The notes: a model not told the origin generated them from the sequence alone. A stretch of 22,070 nucleotides of DNA from Lactonifactor sp050944855 (GCA_050944855.1 JBMNRU010000031.1:1-22070); one strand, 5' to 3'; counted from the first letter of the stretch, positions 6,039 through 15,369 are shown. Numbers and translations: made by a program.

Positions 6039-9000
6039 TTATTTTTTCGAATTCTCCCACTCTTCAATAGTCTTTTCCACTATCAATATCTCATCTTTTG
6101 TTAAATAATAAGCATTATAAACAATATCATCTATAAACTGCTCCACTTCCGATATGTCTGCATTTTTGTCATTCGCCCTAATCTCATAAATTTTATCGCA
6201 ACATTCACTCAAAATATTTTCTGTCTGTTTATCAGGAACAACAATCGGTATATTTACCAATGGTTCCTTATCTACTTGGTAAATACTTCCTTGCATTTTT
6301 CCCATTTTCAATAGCCAAAACTTTATTAGAGTAGAGTTCAGTAAACAAGTAAGATATTTCATTGACACTTTAGATGTTTTAATCAAATACCATTCTGCCG
6401 TTACATAAGCAGGTGCATCAACATAGGAAAACTGTGGTATTGAACATTTTCGAAGAGAAATGATAGTTGGCTCCTCAAAAAATTCCTGTTTTCTTGCCCT
6501 ATGTAATCCATAAGGTCGATTATCGGATGTAATAACATCAACATAAAAATCCAAATGCTTTTTTAGTTTTGGATAAGAATCCATTAACACTACATCTTTA
6601 AAATCGGATGTAGTGTAGATAATTTGCTTAGCAAATTCCGGATTAAAATAATATCTACTTATATTCTTGCTATCATAATATGGATGTAATAATGATTTCT
6701 CTTTTGCATCCAAACCGAGGGCATCGACTTCATTTGAAGATAGAATAAAAATCCCATCTCCAACATTTGAATCCGGTAACATTGGTAACATTTTCTTTGT
6801 TACTTCAGCATGATGAGGATGAATGCCATTCAATACTTCATTATTCTCTAAGTGGAAACATTTTACACTTTTCATTTTATCAGTAATATCAGTGATAGAT
6901 GTATCTAAAAATTGTATTGTTCTGCCATCTAAATTGATTATAGGATCATACTTAGCCGTATACATTGTACCGATATTATTACTATTCAGGAATTGACTCA
7001 GTTCACTTGCATTAAGACTCCTATTGCCTACTGCTTTATATGAAATAGCATATTCTGAATTCTGCTTCTCATTTTGAATTAAGAATATCATTGTTTGCTG
7101 ACTGGCAGATTCAAAAACCATAACATTATTAAATGTCACAAATTTTTTAAGTTTGCCTTGTTCTGCAATATGTTTTCTCATATTTTTTCCGCCAGCAGTA
7201 GTCATCCAGTTATTAGGGGCGATAAAAGATAATGACCCTTTTGGCGACAATAACTGCATTCCTTTTGATGTAAAGAAATACCAGAAATCCATTTTACCAA
7301 TATAGTACTTTTTACCAAATGCGGTGTTTGCCACTTCTTGAAATATTTCTTTATTTCCCTCTTCACCAATATAAGGCGGATTTCCAATTACAATATCAAA
7401 GCCTCCTTTTTCACGGAACACTCTTGCAAAATCCAACTGCCAGAGAACATACGGTTTGGATGCCATATGCTTGCTCTCATGGTATCTTTGAATTTTATCA
7501 AAACCACATCCTTCTAACTGTGACATGATAACCATATCTCTCAGAGATTCGATTTCATCTTTCAACTGTTTTTTCTTTTCCGTGTTATCGCAATGGAACA
7601 ACTCGTTCTGTTTATCAATCAATGCGCTGACAATGGATTCAAAACGGGAATGATTCATGTCCAGCTGATAAGTGCTGTCACCAAACAATTCGCTTTCTTT
7701 AACCAGTCTGGTTCCTTCAAACTCATCAATCAAACTATTACCACAGAGAATATTGCTTTCCAAGTTCGGAAGTGGCAACGGATTCTTGTGACCATCTAAA
7801 GCACTCTGTGCATTCGGATTGATCTCATCGTCAATTACCAGTGACAGCCACAAACGAAGCTGTGCTATATCTACCGCAGACGGTTCAATATCAGCTGCGA
7901 AAATACAGTTTTTAATAGTTTCGTATTTCAGATTATGCGGTGAACGTTCCATCTGATACATCAATCTGGTATCGTATGCATTCATCGTAATAGCCATATA
8001 AGCTGAAATGTTCTGTCTTGCACGAACAATCTCGTTCAGCATACCCAGCGGAAATGCTCCGGAACCTACCGCCGGATCTGCAACACGAACATTCTTTAAT
8101 GCCTCATCAACATCTTTCAGTCTATCTACAACATCATTTCCATCTGCATCCAGCTTAAACAGGCTTTCGGAGATATACATACCGCCGTTACCCTGACGTT
8201 TCTCTTTTACAGTATCTTCATCTTTCATAAAGTCACCGTACAGGATAAACTCACGGATTGCTTCTTCCTCAATCTGCAAAGTATTGGTCAGATAGTTTAT
8301 TAAACTTTCCTGACACATATAATGCACGATTTCACGAGGTGTATAGAAAGCTCCTTTGGATTTTCTATCATTTACTTCCAACAGATTTTCAAATACTTTA
8401 CCTAACATTTCAGGGTCAATGGCAACTTCACGTTCCATCGGTTCATCTTCGCTCATGGTAAAATTATATCTGTCGAAAATATCCAGAATACCATCTGCTT
8501 CACGCCCCTTGGTCGCAGCATTGGAAAAAACTTCGTTTGGAATATTGAAATTATTATGTTCCCAATCATATCCGTCGATAGGCTCGAACAGACCACCGGA
8601 CAGGAACGGGATTCTGCAATGCAGGGCAGGACAATACCCCTGTTCTCCACGATTTACATTCAGCGCATCATAGAACAGTGGTTCCAGTAATTCATCAAAG
8701 AAATTCTGGTTCTTCTTTTCTGCGATTTCAAAGAGCTTACGCATAAAATTGTGCGGACCACTGCCCCAAGGCTTACCCTTTACACACATAGCAAGAATTG
8801 CTTCGTCCTCATCACTGATATTGTTCAATCCAACACTGGAAATACGATATGTACCATCACCTACAGGGCGATATACTATCGGAATCAGTTCTCTTGATTT
8901 TGCTCCACGGGCATAATAAGCATTCTTGTATTCTTTTTCGGTCAAAGTGTTAGGCCATGCGCCTACCCCCAGCCAACCTTTTTTCTGTAAGAAATACAGG

Positions 9001-9719
9001 AATACAATCTGCCCCATCAGTTTCTTGGCAAACTGTGCAGAAGTAAAATTATGCTGTTCTGCTTCAATACGGAAATCTTCATTTTCTTCCAGCTTTTCAC
9101 GCAGCTGATGAAATTTCTCGCAATACAGTTTAAAAAACTCATCTGTAACCTTTTCAACGCTGAACGCATTTTCAAGATCATCCAGTGTAGGATGTTCTGG
9201 GTCCGCCATGCTGTCAATGATAAATCGTTCAAATCGACTGATTGCTGTATGGCAAGGCTCATTTTCTCCTACCAGATAAGAATATCTCTTTGCCGGAGTC
9301 AGATTTTCTGTTGTCTTCAGACGTCCGTTCTCGATTTTCATTTCATAATCAAGACGAACAAAAGACAATCTCCATTTTGGCTCGCCCTCTGTATAGAAAC
9401 CAATGAACGCAGCGTCTGCATTGGCATTTTCAATCAGCTTTTTGGCATAGCTACGCTGAGTGCTTCTGGAATTTTCAACGTATCCCGCATTTTTCAGCTG
9501 CACTGCCATAATAATGATATTCTTTTTATCTGGTGTTTTATAATTTCCCACATGAATAGAACCTTCAATATGGGACGAAAAATTCGTAAATTCTTTTCTG
9601 AACTTGTCCGGTGACACCATGCTTACTTTCGGGAATATTTCTCGAATCAAATCGACATAATTCTTTGTATCATACGGACTTTTCAGTATTGTTTCTATCT
9701 TTTTAACAACAGCATTCAT
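6039..9719 (-). CDS. Eco57I-like N6-adenine DNA methyltransferase with nuclease-like N-terminus, 1226 aa
   Basis: This large protein carries the SAM-binding motif A-D548-P-A-V-G-S-G-A-F and the catalytic N780-P-P-Y783 of gamma-type N6-adenine methyltransferases, as in Eco57I/type IIG enzymes. The region after about 900 is probably the target recognition domain. Residues 1-115 include I-I-I-M-A-V-Q74-L-K76, a pattern that could be the Q-x-K half of a PD-(D/E)XK nuclease fold; this is suggestive only. The ATG at 9719 directly follows the TAA of the helicase gene, with GGGAGG 9 bases upstream inside that gene, so the two are tightly coupled. Together they probably form a two-gene restriction-modification or DNA-sensing system. 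The specificity cannot be read from sequence. Confidence 0.85.
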   Translation of the reverse strand: MNAVVKKIETILKSPYDTKNYVDLIREIFPKVSMVSPDKFRKEFTNFSSHIEGSIHVGNYKTPDKKNIIIMAVQLKNAGYVENSRSTQRSYAKKLIENANADAAFIGFYTEGEPKWRLSFVRLDYEMKIENGRLKTTENLTPAKRYSYLVGENEPCHTAISRFERFIIDSMADPEHPTLDDLENAFSVEKVTDEFFKLYCEKFHQLREKLEENEDFRIEAEQHNFTSAQFAKKLMGQIVFLYFLQKKGWLGVGAWPNTLTEKEYKNAYYARGAKSRELIPIVYRPVGDGTYRISSVGLNNISDEDEAILAMCVKGKPWGSGPHNFMRKLFEIAEKKNQNFFDELLEPLFYDALNVNRGEQGYCPALHCRIPFLSGGLFEPIDGYDWEHNNFNIPNEVFSNAATKGREADGILDIFDRYNFTMSEDEPMEREVAIDPEMLGKVFENLLEVNDRKSKGAFYTPREIVHYMCQESLINYLTNTLQIEEEAIREFILYGDFMKDEDTVKEKRQGNGGMYISESLFKLDADGNDVVDRLKDVDEALKNVRVADPAVGSGAFPLGMLNEIVRARQNISAYMAITMNAYDTRLMYQMERSPHNLKYETIKNCIFAADIEPSAVDIAQLRLWLSLVIDDEINPNAQSALDGHKNPLPLPNLESNILCGNSLIDEFEGTRLVKESELFGDSTYQLDMNHSRFESIVSALIDKQNELFHCDNTEKKKQLKDEIESLRDMVIMSQLEGCGFDKIQRYHESKHMASKPYVLWQLDFARVFREKGGFDIVIGNPPYIGEEGNKEIFQEVANTAFGKKYYIGKMDFWYFFTSKGMQLLSPKGSLSFIAPNNWMTTAGGKNMRKHIAEQGKLKKFVTFNNVMVFESASQQTMIFLIQNEKQNSEYAISYKAVGNRSLNASELSQFLNSNNIGTMYTAKYDPIINLDGRTIQFLDTSITDITDKMKSVKCFHLENNEVLNGIHPHHAEVTKKMLPMLPDSNVGDGIFILSSNEVDALGLDAKEKSLLHPYYDSKNISRYYFNPEFAKQIIYTTSDFKDVVLMDSYPKLKKHLDFYVDVITSDNRPYGLHRARKQEFFEEPTIISLRKCSIPQFSYVDAPAYVTAEWYLIKTSKVSMKYLTCLLNSTLIKFWLLKMGKMQGSIYQVDKEPLVNIPIVVPDKQTENILSECCDKIYEIRANDKNADISEVEQFIDDIVYNAYYLTKDEILIVEKTIEEWENSKK

Positions 9720-12700
9720 TTATCGTGTACCTCCCGTTTTCAGATAGCAGGAGAGAACAATCTGTTTTTCTCCATCCACCTGTGTTTTCTGGCTCTTGCG
9801 TTCCTCGAAGTAAGTTGGAGGTACTAATTTCAGAATTTCATAGTAAAGTTCCAGAACATCTCCAACAACTTTGCTCTTTTTCATGACATCCTTCGAAACC
9901 TTTGCCGGAATCTCACCGTTTTCCCAGAGCATAATCAATTTTTCAATCGTCTGCTCCTGATCGTCAGTAAGACGTGGTTCTGTTTTCATTGCTTTCAGCA
10001 AACGAATGATTTTCGCATCATTGCCGGCAACCATTACTTTTTCGGTAGACACTTCTTCCTCTGCTACAAGCATCTGGTCAAAGGCGGTGCTATTACTGTC
10101 GAAGTGTTCATAAAACTTACTTGAAATACTGGCTTTTGCATCATCCGGTTCTGCCTTAATCAAATCAATCGCCTGCATAAAGGACAGTTGTTTTGTTTCA
10201 GCTTCATAGCTGATAAAAAATGTTTTTAATGCACCTTGACGGATAAACGTAACCGTAGAATCTTCTGACACCTTCTCAGAAGGCTTACCTGCCTTTGCCT
10301 TTTTCGGTAAACGCTTAATCATTGAAAACAGTTTCGGGTCATTGTCACGAATCTGGCGAATAACAGCCAAATAAGCCAATTCAGGATTGGTACTTTCTTC
10401 CTCGCCATCTAAATCAGAGGTCAAATCCGAGAACAGCTTTTTGGAAGATACTTCTTCATCATCAGACAGATATTTGAAGTCCTCGCCAAGTGTATCGTGG
10501 AAAGCCTGTAATTTTTCCAGAATACGTTCTTCCAATGGCATCTGCTTCTTGCTTTGTGCAGTTGGGAAGAAGTTAAATACATAAATTCGGTCGTACTCTG
10601 TACCAACACGGTTGATACGACCGACACGCTGCATGATGCGGGTAGGGTTCCAAGGAAGGTCATAGTTCACAAGAACATTCGCACGATGCAGGTTGATACC
10701 TTCTGCCAATACGTCCGTAGTAATAAGAAGGTCATATTTATCGTTGTTTTTATTCTTATATTTCGGATTGAAACTATCTTCGATTTCGACCTTCAACGCA
10801 GAACTGCTTTGACCGCTGAAATAGATAATTCTTTCTCCGTAAATTTCTTTTAATTCTTCATACAGATACTGTGCTGTTTCCGTAGATTCGGTAAAGACAA
10901 TCGCCTTTTTACCTTTCATCAACGGATTTGTTATAAGATTCCGCTTAAATTCATCCAATTTCGGATCATTGCCAATCAACGACCAGATAAACTGCATGGA
11001 TTTTAACTGCGCCAAATCTGCCTGCAAATCACGGAATAATTGAGAAGAAAATTCTTTTGTTTCAAATTCCATGACATCCTGCTGTTCAATCAGATACATC
11101 AGCTTTTGTGTATTTCCATCATCCAGAAGGTCATACACATTTACTTTCTTGCTGATATAAATTTTTCCAGTCTTGGACATTTCAATGAATTTCTCATAGG
11201 ATTCGATGAAACGCTCCAAAGTCTTACGAAACGCATAAAAACTGCTTTCCAGACGTTTCACAAGGATACCTTTCATAAAACCGCCCATGTTACGCTGTGC
11301 TGCAAGCATGGTTGCATACTTCTTTTTATCTTTCAGATACAGCAAAGGTGTATAACGGGCATATTTGAAATCCTTGATAATATTGATAGTCTGAGAGAAT
11401 GCATCATCCGTTTCCTCATCAAAGGAATAAATAATTTTCTCCGGACTACCTGCTTTCGGGAAAGTCAATCCCTGTTTTGCAAGATCATCTGCATAATATT
11501 GCTGAATTTCACTTCTGGTACGACGAATCATAACTTCACGAATCAGCTTGTCACGGATAATTTCCGAATTTTCTCGAAGCTGTTCCATATATGCAGCTGA
11601 ACCTTTCGGTTTCTTCGCAAGTTTTGCGTTCAGACCACGGAAAAATCCTTCGATATTTTTAATTCCGTTAATTGTGCCGCTCTGTTTTGCCTGGAACAGA
11701 TAAATCTGGTTTTCTACGTCACTGGTGTAGTTGTTGATTGGTGTCGCAGAAATCAAAATTACCTTTTTATCACGGCAAATCTGATGCAATTCTGTAAATG
11801 CTTCGGTGCCGCTGTTACGGAAACGATGTGCTTCGTCAACAAACACATACGAGTATTTGTCGGTTCCTCTGGCAATAATCTTGTCCAACTTACCAAGGGA
11901 TTCCACATCGCAGCGAGCAACGTCAAATTCCTGCAAAACACTTCTCCAGTAATCAACCAGTACCGGAGGACATACAATTAACTTGTATGCATTTCTATTA
12001 AAACTATTAGCAAGCATAGCGCAGATATAAGTTTTACCAAGACCTACAACGTCCGAAATGAATACACCATTATATGCATCCAGCTTCTGTCTCGCCTGTG
12101 TTACAGCATCTATCTGATACTGCAAGCGCATATATCCTTCTGGAAGCAGAGTTTCAAAATTCTCTTTATCTGCATTGATTTCTTCTTTAAAGAATTCATA
12201 TAGTGTTTTCAAATACAGCTGATAAGGAGTAATATCATCCCTCATCCAAGTGTGTTGTTCCACGGCTTCGATATAAGTGTCACGAATATCTGTACCCTGT
12301 GCCCACAGTTCCTCAAATTTATCCAATGCGAACTTAACATCTGCGTAATCTTTCAATTCCACATTAAATTCAAGGTTATTTACCAATCCTGCTTCAGAAA
12401 AGTTACTGGAACCAGTAATCACACTACCAAATGTATCCAGTACCTTCTCCTGATCCTTGCGCATAATATAAACCTTGGCATGAATTGGTGCTTCGGTGTA
12501 CATACGCATTTCCAGTTTTCCGGATTTCAGCCAATCCATAAAAACTCGGACACCTTTTTCCACCTGCGCAGAGCTTGCTGCTGTTTCAAATTCTTTTTCA
12601 ATTTCATCTGAAATAATTTCTTTTCCATCAGCAGTTGAAATAGCAGCATATTTAGTTTCATCATTTACACGGTCTATGATTTTAACCGTATATCTATCGA

Positions 12701-12893
12701 CATTCAAACCAACCAATATTCTGATTTTTTCTACTTGTTCCAGAGCTTCGTATATTTTGAAAAAGCCACTGGCTCTGAAATAACCAACCAGAACATCAAA
12801 GAATTGTGTATTGCTTTTCAGAATGGCAGCAAAGCGACTGTATAAGTCTCTTTCCGGCTCATTCGTAAAAAATTTCAAATCTGTGTGAACCAT
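9720..12893 (-). CDS. PLD-domain SNF2-type DNA helicase/nuclease, 1057 aa
   Basis: Domain order is a phospholipase D-like nuclease domain (H138-A-K140 and G161-S-S-N164 of one HKD motif), a superfamily 2 helicase core (G-L-G-K-T at about 284-288, D353-E-A-H, S382-A-T) and a helicase C domain (K-A-I-V-F-T-E-S, T-T-D-V-L-A-E-G-I-N-L, Q-R-V-G-R-I-N-R-V-G). A single HKD half suggests a dimeric nuclease, as in BfiI-type enzymes. The C-terminal 300 residues are uncharacterised. AGGAG lies 8 bases before ATG 12893, and an extended -10 is seen upstream. The methyltransferase gene follows with no gap. I infer a restriction-like system in which this protein translocates and cuts DNA lacking the partner's methylation; it does not match DISARM or BREX gene content. 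Confidence 0.87.
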   Translation of the reverse strand: MVHTDLKFFTNEPERDLYSRFAAILKSNTQFFDVLVGYFRASGFFKIYEALEQVEKIRILVGLNVDRYTVKIIDRVNDETKYAAISTADGKEIISDEIEKEFETAASSAQVEKGVRVFMDWLKSGKLEMRMYTEAPIHAKVYIMRKDQEKVLDTFGSVITGSSNFSEAGLVNNLEFNVELKDYADVKFALDKFEELWAQGTDIRDTYIEAVEQHTWMRDDITPYQLYLKTLYEFFKEEINADKENFETLLPEGYMRLQYQIDAVTQARQKLDAYNGVFISDVVGLGKTYICAMLANSFNRNAYKLIVCPPVLVDYWRSVLQEFDVARCDVESLGKLDKIIARGTDKYSYVFVDEAHRFRNSGTEAFTELHQICRDKKVILISATPINNYTSDVENQIYLFQAKQSGTINGIKNIEGFFRGLNAKLAKKPKGSAAYMEQLRENSEIIRDKLIREVMIRRTRSEIQQYYADDLAKQGLTFPKAGSPEKIIYSFDEETDDAFSQTINIIKDFKYARYTPLLYLKDKKKYATMLAAQRNMGGFMKGILVKRLESSFYAFRKTLERFIESYEKFIEMSKTGKIYISKKVNVYDLLDDGNTQKLMYLIEQQDVMEFETKEFSSQLFRDLQADLAQLKSMQFIWSLIGNDPKLDEFKRNLITNPLMKGKKAIVFTESTETAQYLYEELKEIYGERIIYFSGQSSSALKVEIEDSFNPKYKNKNNDKYDLLITTDVLAEGINLHRANVLVNYDLPWNPTRIMQRVGRINRVGTEYDRIYVFNFFPTAQSKKQMPLEERILEKLQAFHDTLGEDFKYLSDDEEVSSKKLFSDLTSDLDGEEESTNPELAYLAVIRQIRDNDPKLFSMIKRLPKKAKAGKPSEKVSEDSTVTFIRQGALKTFFISYEAETKQLSFMQAIDLIKAEPDDAKASISSKFYEHFDSNSTAFDQMLVAEEEVSTEKVMVAGNDAKIIRLLKAMKTEPRLTDDQEQTIEKLIMLWENGEIPAKVSKDVMKKSKVVGDVLELYYEILKLVPPTYFEERKSQKTQVDGEKQIVLSCYLKTGGTR

Positions 12894-13088
12894 GATGTTT
12901 TCTCCTGTGTTATCTCAAACGGCACTTTCCAAAATGTGTACCTTTCTGTAAAATGCCTGTTTTTTTCATTAACTTAAATCATACCACAAAAATAAGCGTT
13001 TTTCCAGATATTTAAAGGCTTTCAGGTGCGCATCAAATGATGTTTTTTCCTGTGTCGAAAAGGTACACATTCCTGAAAAAATACCTGT
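12894..13088 (-). promoter_or_regulatory. Helicase-methyltransferase promoter region with 13-bp inverted repeats
   Basis: An extended -10 (TGGTATGAT on the minus strand, hexamer 12978-12983) with a weak -35-like TGGAAA upstream probably drives the operon. AATGTGTACCTTT (12933-12945) and AAAGGTACACATT (13059-13071) are perfect inverted copies that flank this promoter. They could be operators, or recombination sites for the adjacent serine recombinase. Confidence 0.5.
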
Positions 13089-13697
13089 TTACAACAACTT
13101 GGCTTTTTCGTAAATTTCCGCTCTGTAGCGAAATGTGGACATTGGCATCCCACACGCTTTTGCGGCTGCCAGACCGGTAATTTTACCATTTTTCCATTGC
13201 TGATATATTTCATGGAAATTTTCCGGCAATGGACTTGGAGGTCTTCCAAAGCGAACACCTCTCATCTTTGCAGCGGCAATCCCCTCTGCCTGTCTCTGTC
13301 TGATATTTGTTCGTTCATTTTCCGCAACAAAAGACAATACCTGCAAAACAATATCACTCAGGAAAGTTCCCATAAGGTCTTTCCCTCGGCGTGTGTCCAA
13401 AAGGGGCATATCCATAACCACGATATCAATTCCTTTTTCTTTCGTGAGTATTCGCCATTGTTCCAAAATTTCATCATAATTTCTTCCAAGTCGATCTATG
13501 CTTTTCACATAAAGCAAATCGTCTTTTTTTATTTTTCTTAACATTCGTTTGTACATCGGACGTTTGAAATCCTTACCGGATTGCTTATCTACAAAGATAT
13601 TTTTCTCAGGGATAGACATTTCTTGTAATGCGATAAGCTGCCTGTCTTCGTTCTGATCCTTGGTACTGACACGAACATAGCCATATACATTTCCCAT
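13089..13697 (-). CDS. Serine recombinase (resolvase/invertase family), 202 aa
   Basis: The N-terminal catalytic domain reads Y-G-Y-V-R-V-S11-T-K-D-Q-N with the nucleophile Ser11, then D-R-L-G-R-N-Y with active-site arginines and the long E-helix E-N-E-R-T-N-I-R-Q-R-Q-A-E-G. The C-terminal helix-turn-helix is G-R-P-P... A-A-K-A-C-G-M-P-M-S-T-F-R-Y. Length is normal for small resolvases. ATG 13697 is chosen because AAGGAGG sits 4 bases upstream; an upstream in-frame start near 13727 has no ribosome site. It may resolve dimers of the element or invert a segment. The paired 13-bp repeats at 12933 and 13059, just downstream, are its nearest candidate sites. It is not needed for integration, since a tyrosine recombinase is present. 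Confidence 0.9.
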   Translation of the reverse strand: MGNVYGYVRVSTKDQNEDRQLIALQEMSIPEKNIFVDKQSGKDFKRPMYKRMLRKIKKDDLLYVKSIDRLGRNYDEILEQWRILTKEKGIDIVVMDMPLLDTRRGKDLMGTFLSDIVLQVLSFVAENERTNIRQRQAEGIAAAKMRGVRFGRPPSPLPENFHEIYQQWKNGKITGLAAAKACGMPMSTFRYRAEIYEKAKLL

Positions 13698-13796
13698 TGT
13701 TCCTCCTTCGTATAGGCAATCTGCCAATTCCAGACCGCACTATTTGAATTGTCGAATTACTCCTGATATTTTACCTTGCTGTTATATAAGCATTAC

Positions 13797-13824
13797 AAAA
13801 TGCCAACTCTGAAACTGGCATTTT
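13797..13824. terminator. Intrinsic terminator between the 102-aa gene and the recombinase gene
   Basis: AAAATGCCA (13797-13805) and TGGCATTTT (13816-13824) form a perfect 9-bp stem with a 10-base loop. On the minus strand it ends in TTTTGTAAT and lies 27 bases after the stop of the 13851-14159 gene. Confidence 0.75.
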
Positions 13825-13850
13825 GAGTGAATATCGCCTGTAAAACGACA

Positions 13851-14159
13851 TTAAGTTGCAACTTGCTCCAAAAGTCTTCTGTTGGCATTCATGCCGTATT
13901 TTTTACCGCACTCACTGAAAACTCTCCGTCTTTCCTCAGAAAGTGGCGGGAGCAAACGAATAGATACTCTGGATTTATCCAAAACGTAAGTCACACTTCC
14001 TTCGGCTGTCCATCTGTCCAACCTTGCCAGATGCGGATACTTTTCTGCATATTCCGCCAGTCTACGCTTCAACGATGCATTAAAAGTGTAAATCTGGACA
14101 GCATCGTCTCCCTCACTTGTCAAAATAATGGTTTCTTTCTCATACTTAGATAATCTCAT
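13851..14159 (-). CDS. Hypothetical element protein, 102 aa
   Basis: I do not assign a function. The protein (MRLSKYEKETIILTSEGDD...) starts at ATG 14159, supported by AAGGAG 7 bases upstream; an upstream in-frame ATG near 14177 has no such support. It has a mixed beta/alpha pattern, a basic middle (F-N-A-S-L-K-R-R-L-A-E-Y) and a basic C-terminal half (R-V-S-I-R-L-L-P-P-L-S-E-E-R-R-R-V-F). I recall similar short proteins in Tn1549-like Clostridia elements. It has no membrane segment or cysteine cluster. It is divergent from the XRE regulator gene and ends at a clear terminator, so it is its own transcription unit, probably controlled by the regulator. Confidence 0.75.
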   Translation of the reverse strand: MRLSKYEKETIILTSEGDDAVQIYTFNASLKRRLAEYAEKYPHLARLDRWTAEGSVTYVLDKSRVSIRLLPPLSEERRRVFSECGKKYGMNANRRLLEQVAT

Positions 14160-14210
14160 CTCTTTTCTCCTTCTCATTTTTTATTTAAAGATTGCAAGAT
14201 CTCTATGTAA

Positions 14211-14242
14211 TGTGGAAATGCAATGTAACTTGCAATTCCACA
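14211..14242. promoter_or_regulatory. Candidate operator upstream of the 102-aa gene
   Basis: TGTGGAAATGCAA (14211-14223) and TTGCAATTCCACA (14230-14242) are 13-bp inverted arms with one mismatch and a 6-base spacer. The repeat lies 52 bases upstream of ATG 14159. The octamer TGTAACTT that runs through its spacer (14224-14231) recurs at 14500-14507, over the -35 of the divergent XRE gene, so both may be bound by that regulator. Confidence 0.5.
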
Positions 14243-14498
14243 AACAGGCTTTTGCCGTTCTACCCTCGATGTTTCCTTGGAGGCATATCCCCTGTGCGGT
14301 GCTATCCAGTCTCCCTTACGGAAGCGCTCCATTTACGATCATGGCGGTTTATCTCATCTCAGACGGTCATTCAATTTTTCGTTCATCTCTGAACTGGCTA
14401 CATCATACACCGAAAAATCGATATTTCATGATTATTTCCATGGTCGAAAATTCACGCAAAAATGCCTCGTTTTTTCCGATTGGAAAACCCGAGGTACA
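14243..14498. other. Intergenic stretch with a hairpin before the XRE promoter
   Basis: I see no credible gene here. The only clear structure is CCTCG-TT-TTTTCC (14465-14477) paired with GGAAAA-CC-CGAGG (14482-14494), loop GATT, just upstream of the XRE promoter. It could be a terminator for transcription from the left or a regulator site. Confidence 0.45.
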
Positions 14499-14528
14499 TT
14501 GTAACTTTATGCTGAAATATGGTAGAAT
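14499..14528 (+). promoter_or_regulatory. XRE gene promoter
   Basis: The -35 TTGTAA (14499-14504) and -10 TAGAAT (14523-14528) are 18 bases apart, with an extended -10 (TGG just before TAGAAT). The start codon is 22 bases beyond the -10. The -35 overlaps the TGTAACTT motif shared with the 14211-14242 operator, which suggests autoregulation. Confidence 0.65.
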
Positions 14529-14549
14529 ATCTGCGTCAGGAGGATGCTT

Positions 14550-15365
14550 ATGAAAAATCAATTATCAATCCAAGAAAAACTGTGGGATCTTAGACGAGAC
14601 CATGACTATAAACTGGAAGAAGTTGCAACCGCAGTAAATGTAGTACCTGCAACTATCAGCAAATATGAAAATAAAGAGAACAAGGAATACAATATTGTTA
14701 CCCTAAACAAGCTGGCTGATTTTTATGGTGTCTCTTTAGAATGGCTTGTTGGAAATACCGAAGTAAGAACATCTTCTCTTACTGAAATAGACGATTTGAT
14801 GTTAGACGATGAAACCATAGAACTGTTGAAAAGCGGGCGTTTCAATAATAGGCTTTTATGCGAAATCATCAAACATCCGGATTTTATAAAACTGATGGCA
14901 GATACCGAAATCTATGTTGATGGTATCGCTACCATGCAGATCAAAAACATGAATGACTGGTTAGATGCCGTTCGTCTCCAGATTATTCAGCAGAAAAATC
15001 CTGATGCCAACGACCTGTATCTGAAAGTTCTGGAAAGTTCACATATTCAGGAAGAAGAATATTTCTTCCATACCATTCACAGCGATTGGAACAATATTAT
15101 CCGCACCATTCGTGAAAACCACGAACATGCTGCCGAATCTGCACCTATCGAAAGACCAATGTCTAACGATAAAAAGGTGCAACGATTCTTGCAGACCCTA
15201 AAATTCAAGAGCAATCCGATTGAGGAATTCTGGCACTTCTTCTGCGATGAAATGCAGATTCCGTTTGACCACCTTTCCGTGGACGAGCATAAGGTTATGA
15301 AAGATGTGTTCAAGAGGTCAAAGCTGTTAAAGGCTCTGCCGAATCGTAAAAAAAGTAAAAAGTAA
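14550..15365 (+). CDS. XRE-family helix-turn-helix regulator, 271 aa
   Basis: Residues about 5-70 form an XRE/Cro-C1 helix-turn-helix: I-Q-E-K-L-W-D-L-R-R-D, L-E-E-V-A-T-A-V-N-V, P-A-T-I-S-K-Y-E-N and L-N-K-L-A-D-F-Y-G-V-S-L-E-W-L-V-G-N-T. The remaining 200 residues are acidic and helical, with no family I can name. It may sense an element or stress signal. ATG 14550 is preferred over the in-frame ATG at 14544, because AGGAGG ends at 14543 and gives 6-base spacing. It is divergent from the mobility-side genes and followed by a strong terminator, so it is probably a single-gene regulator of the element. Confidence 0.88.
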   Translation: MKNQLSIQEKLWDLRRDHDYKLEEVATAVNVVPATISKYENKENKEYNIVTLNKLADFYGVSLEWLVGNTEVRTSSLTEIDDLMLDDETIELLKSGRFNNRLLCEIIKHPDFIKLMADTEIYVDGIATMQIKNMNDWLDAVRLQIIQQKNPDANDLYLKVLESSHIQEEEYFFHTIHSDWNNIIRTIRENHEHAAESAPIERPMSNDKKVQRFLQTLKFKSNPIEEFWHFFCDEMQIPFDHLSVDEHKVMKDVFKRSKLLKALPNRKKSKK

Positions 15366-15369
15366 AATA

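Noticed and set aside
6039..12893. DISARM or BREX system
   Set aside because: A methyltransferase and a helicase are present, but no DUF1998 (DrmB), PglZ, BrxL or separate DrmC is seen in the window.
14243..14464. Small genes in the gap upstream of the XRE gene
   Set aside because: Open frames overlap each other, have no ribosome sites and no recognisable domain.
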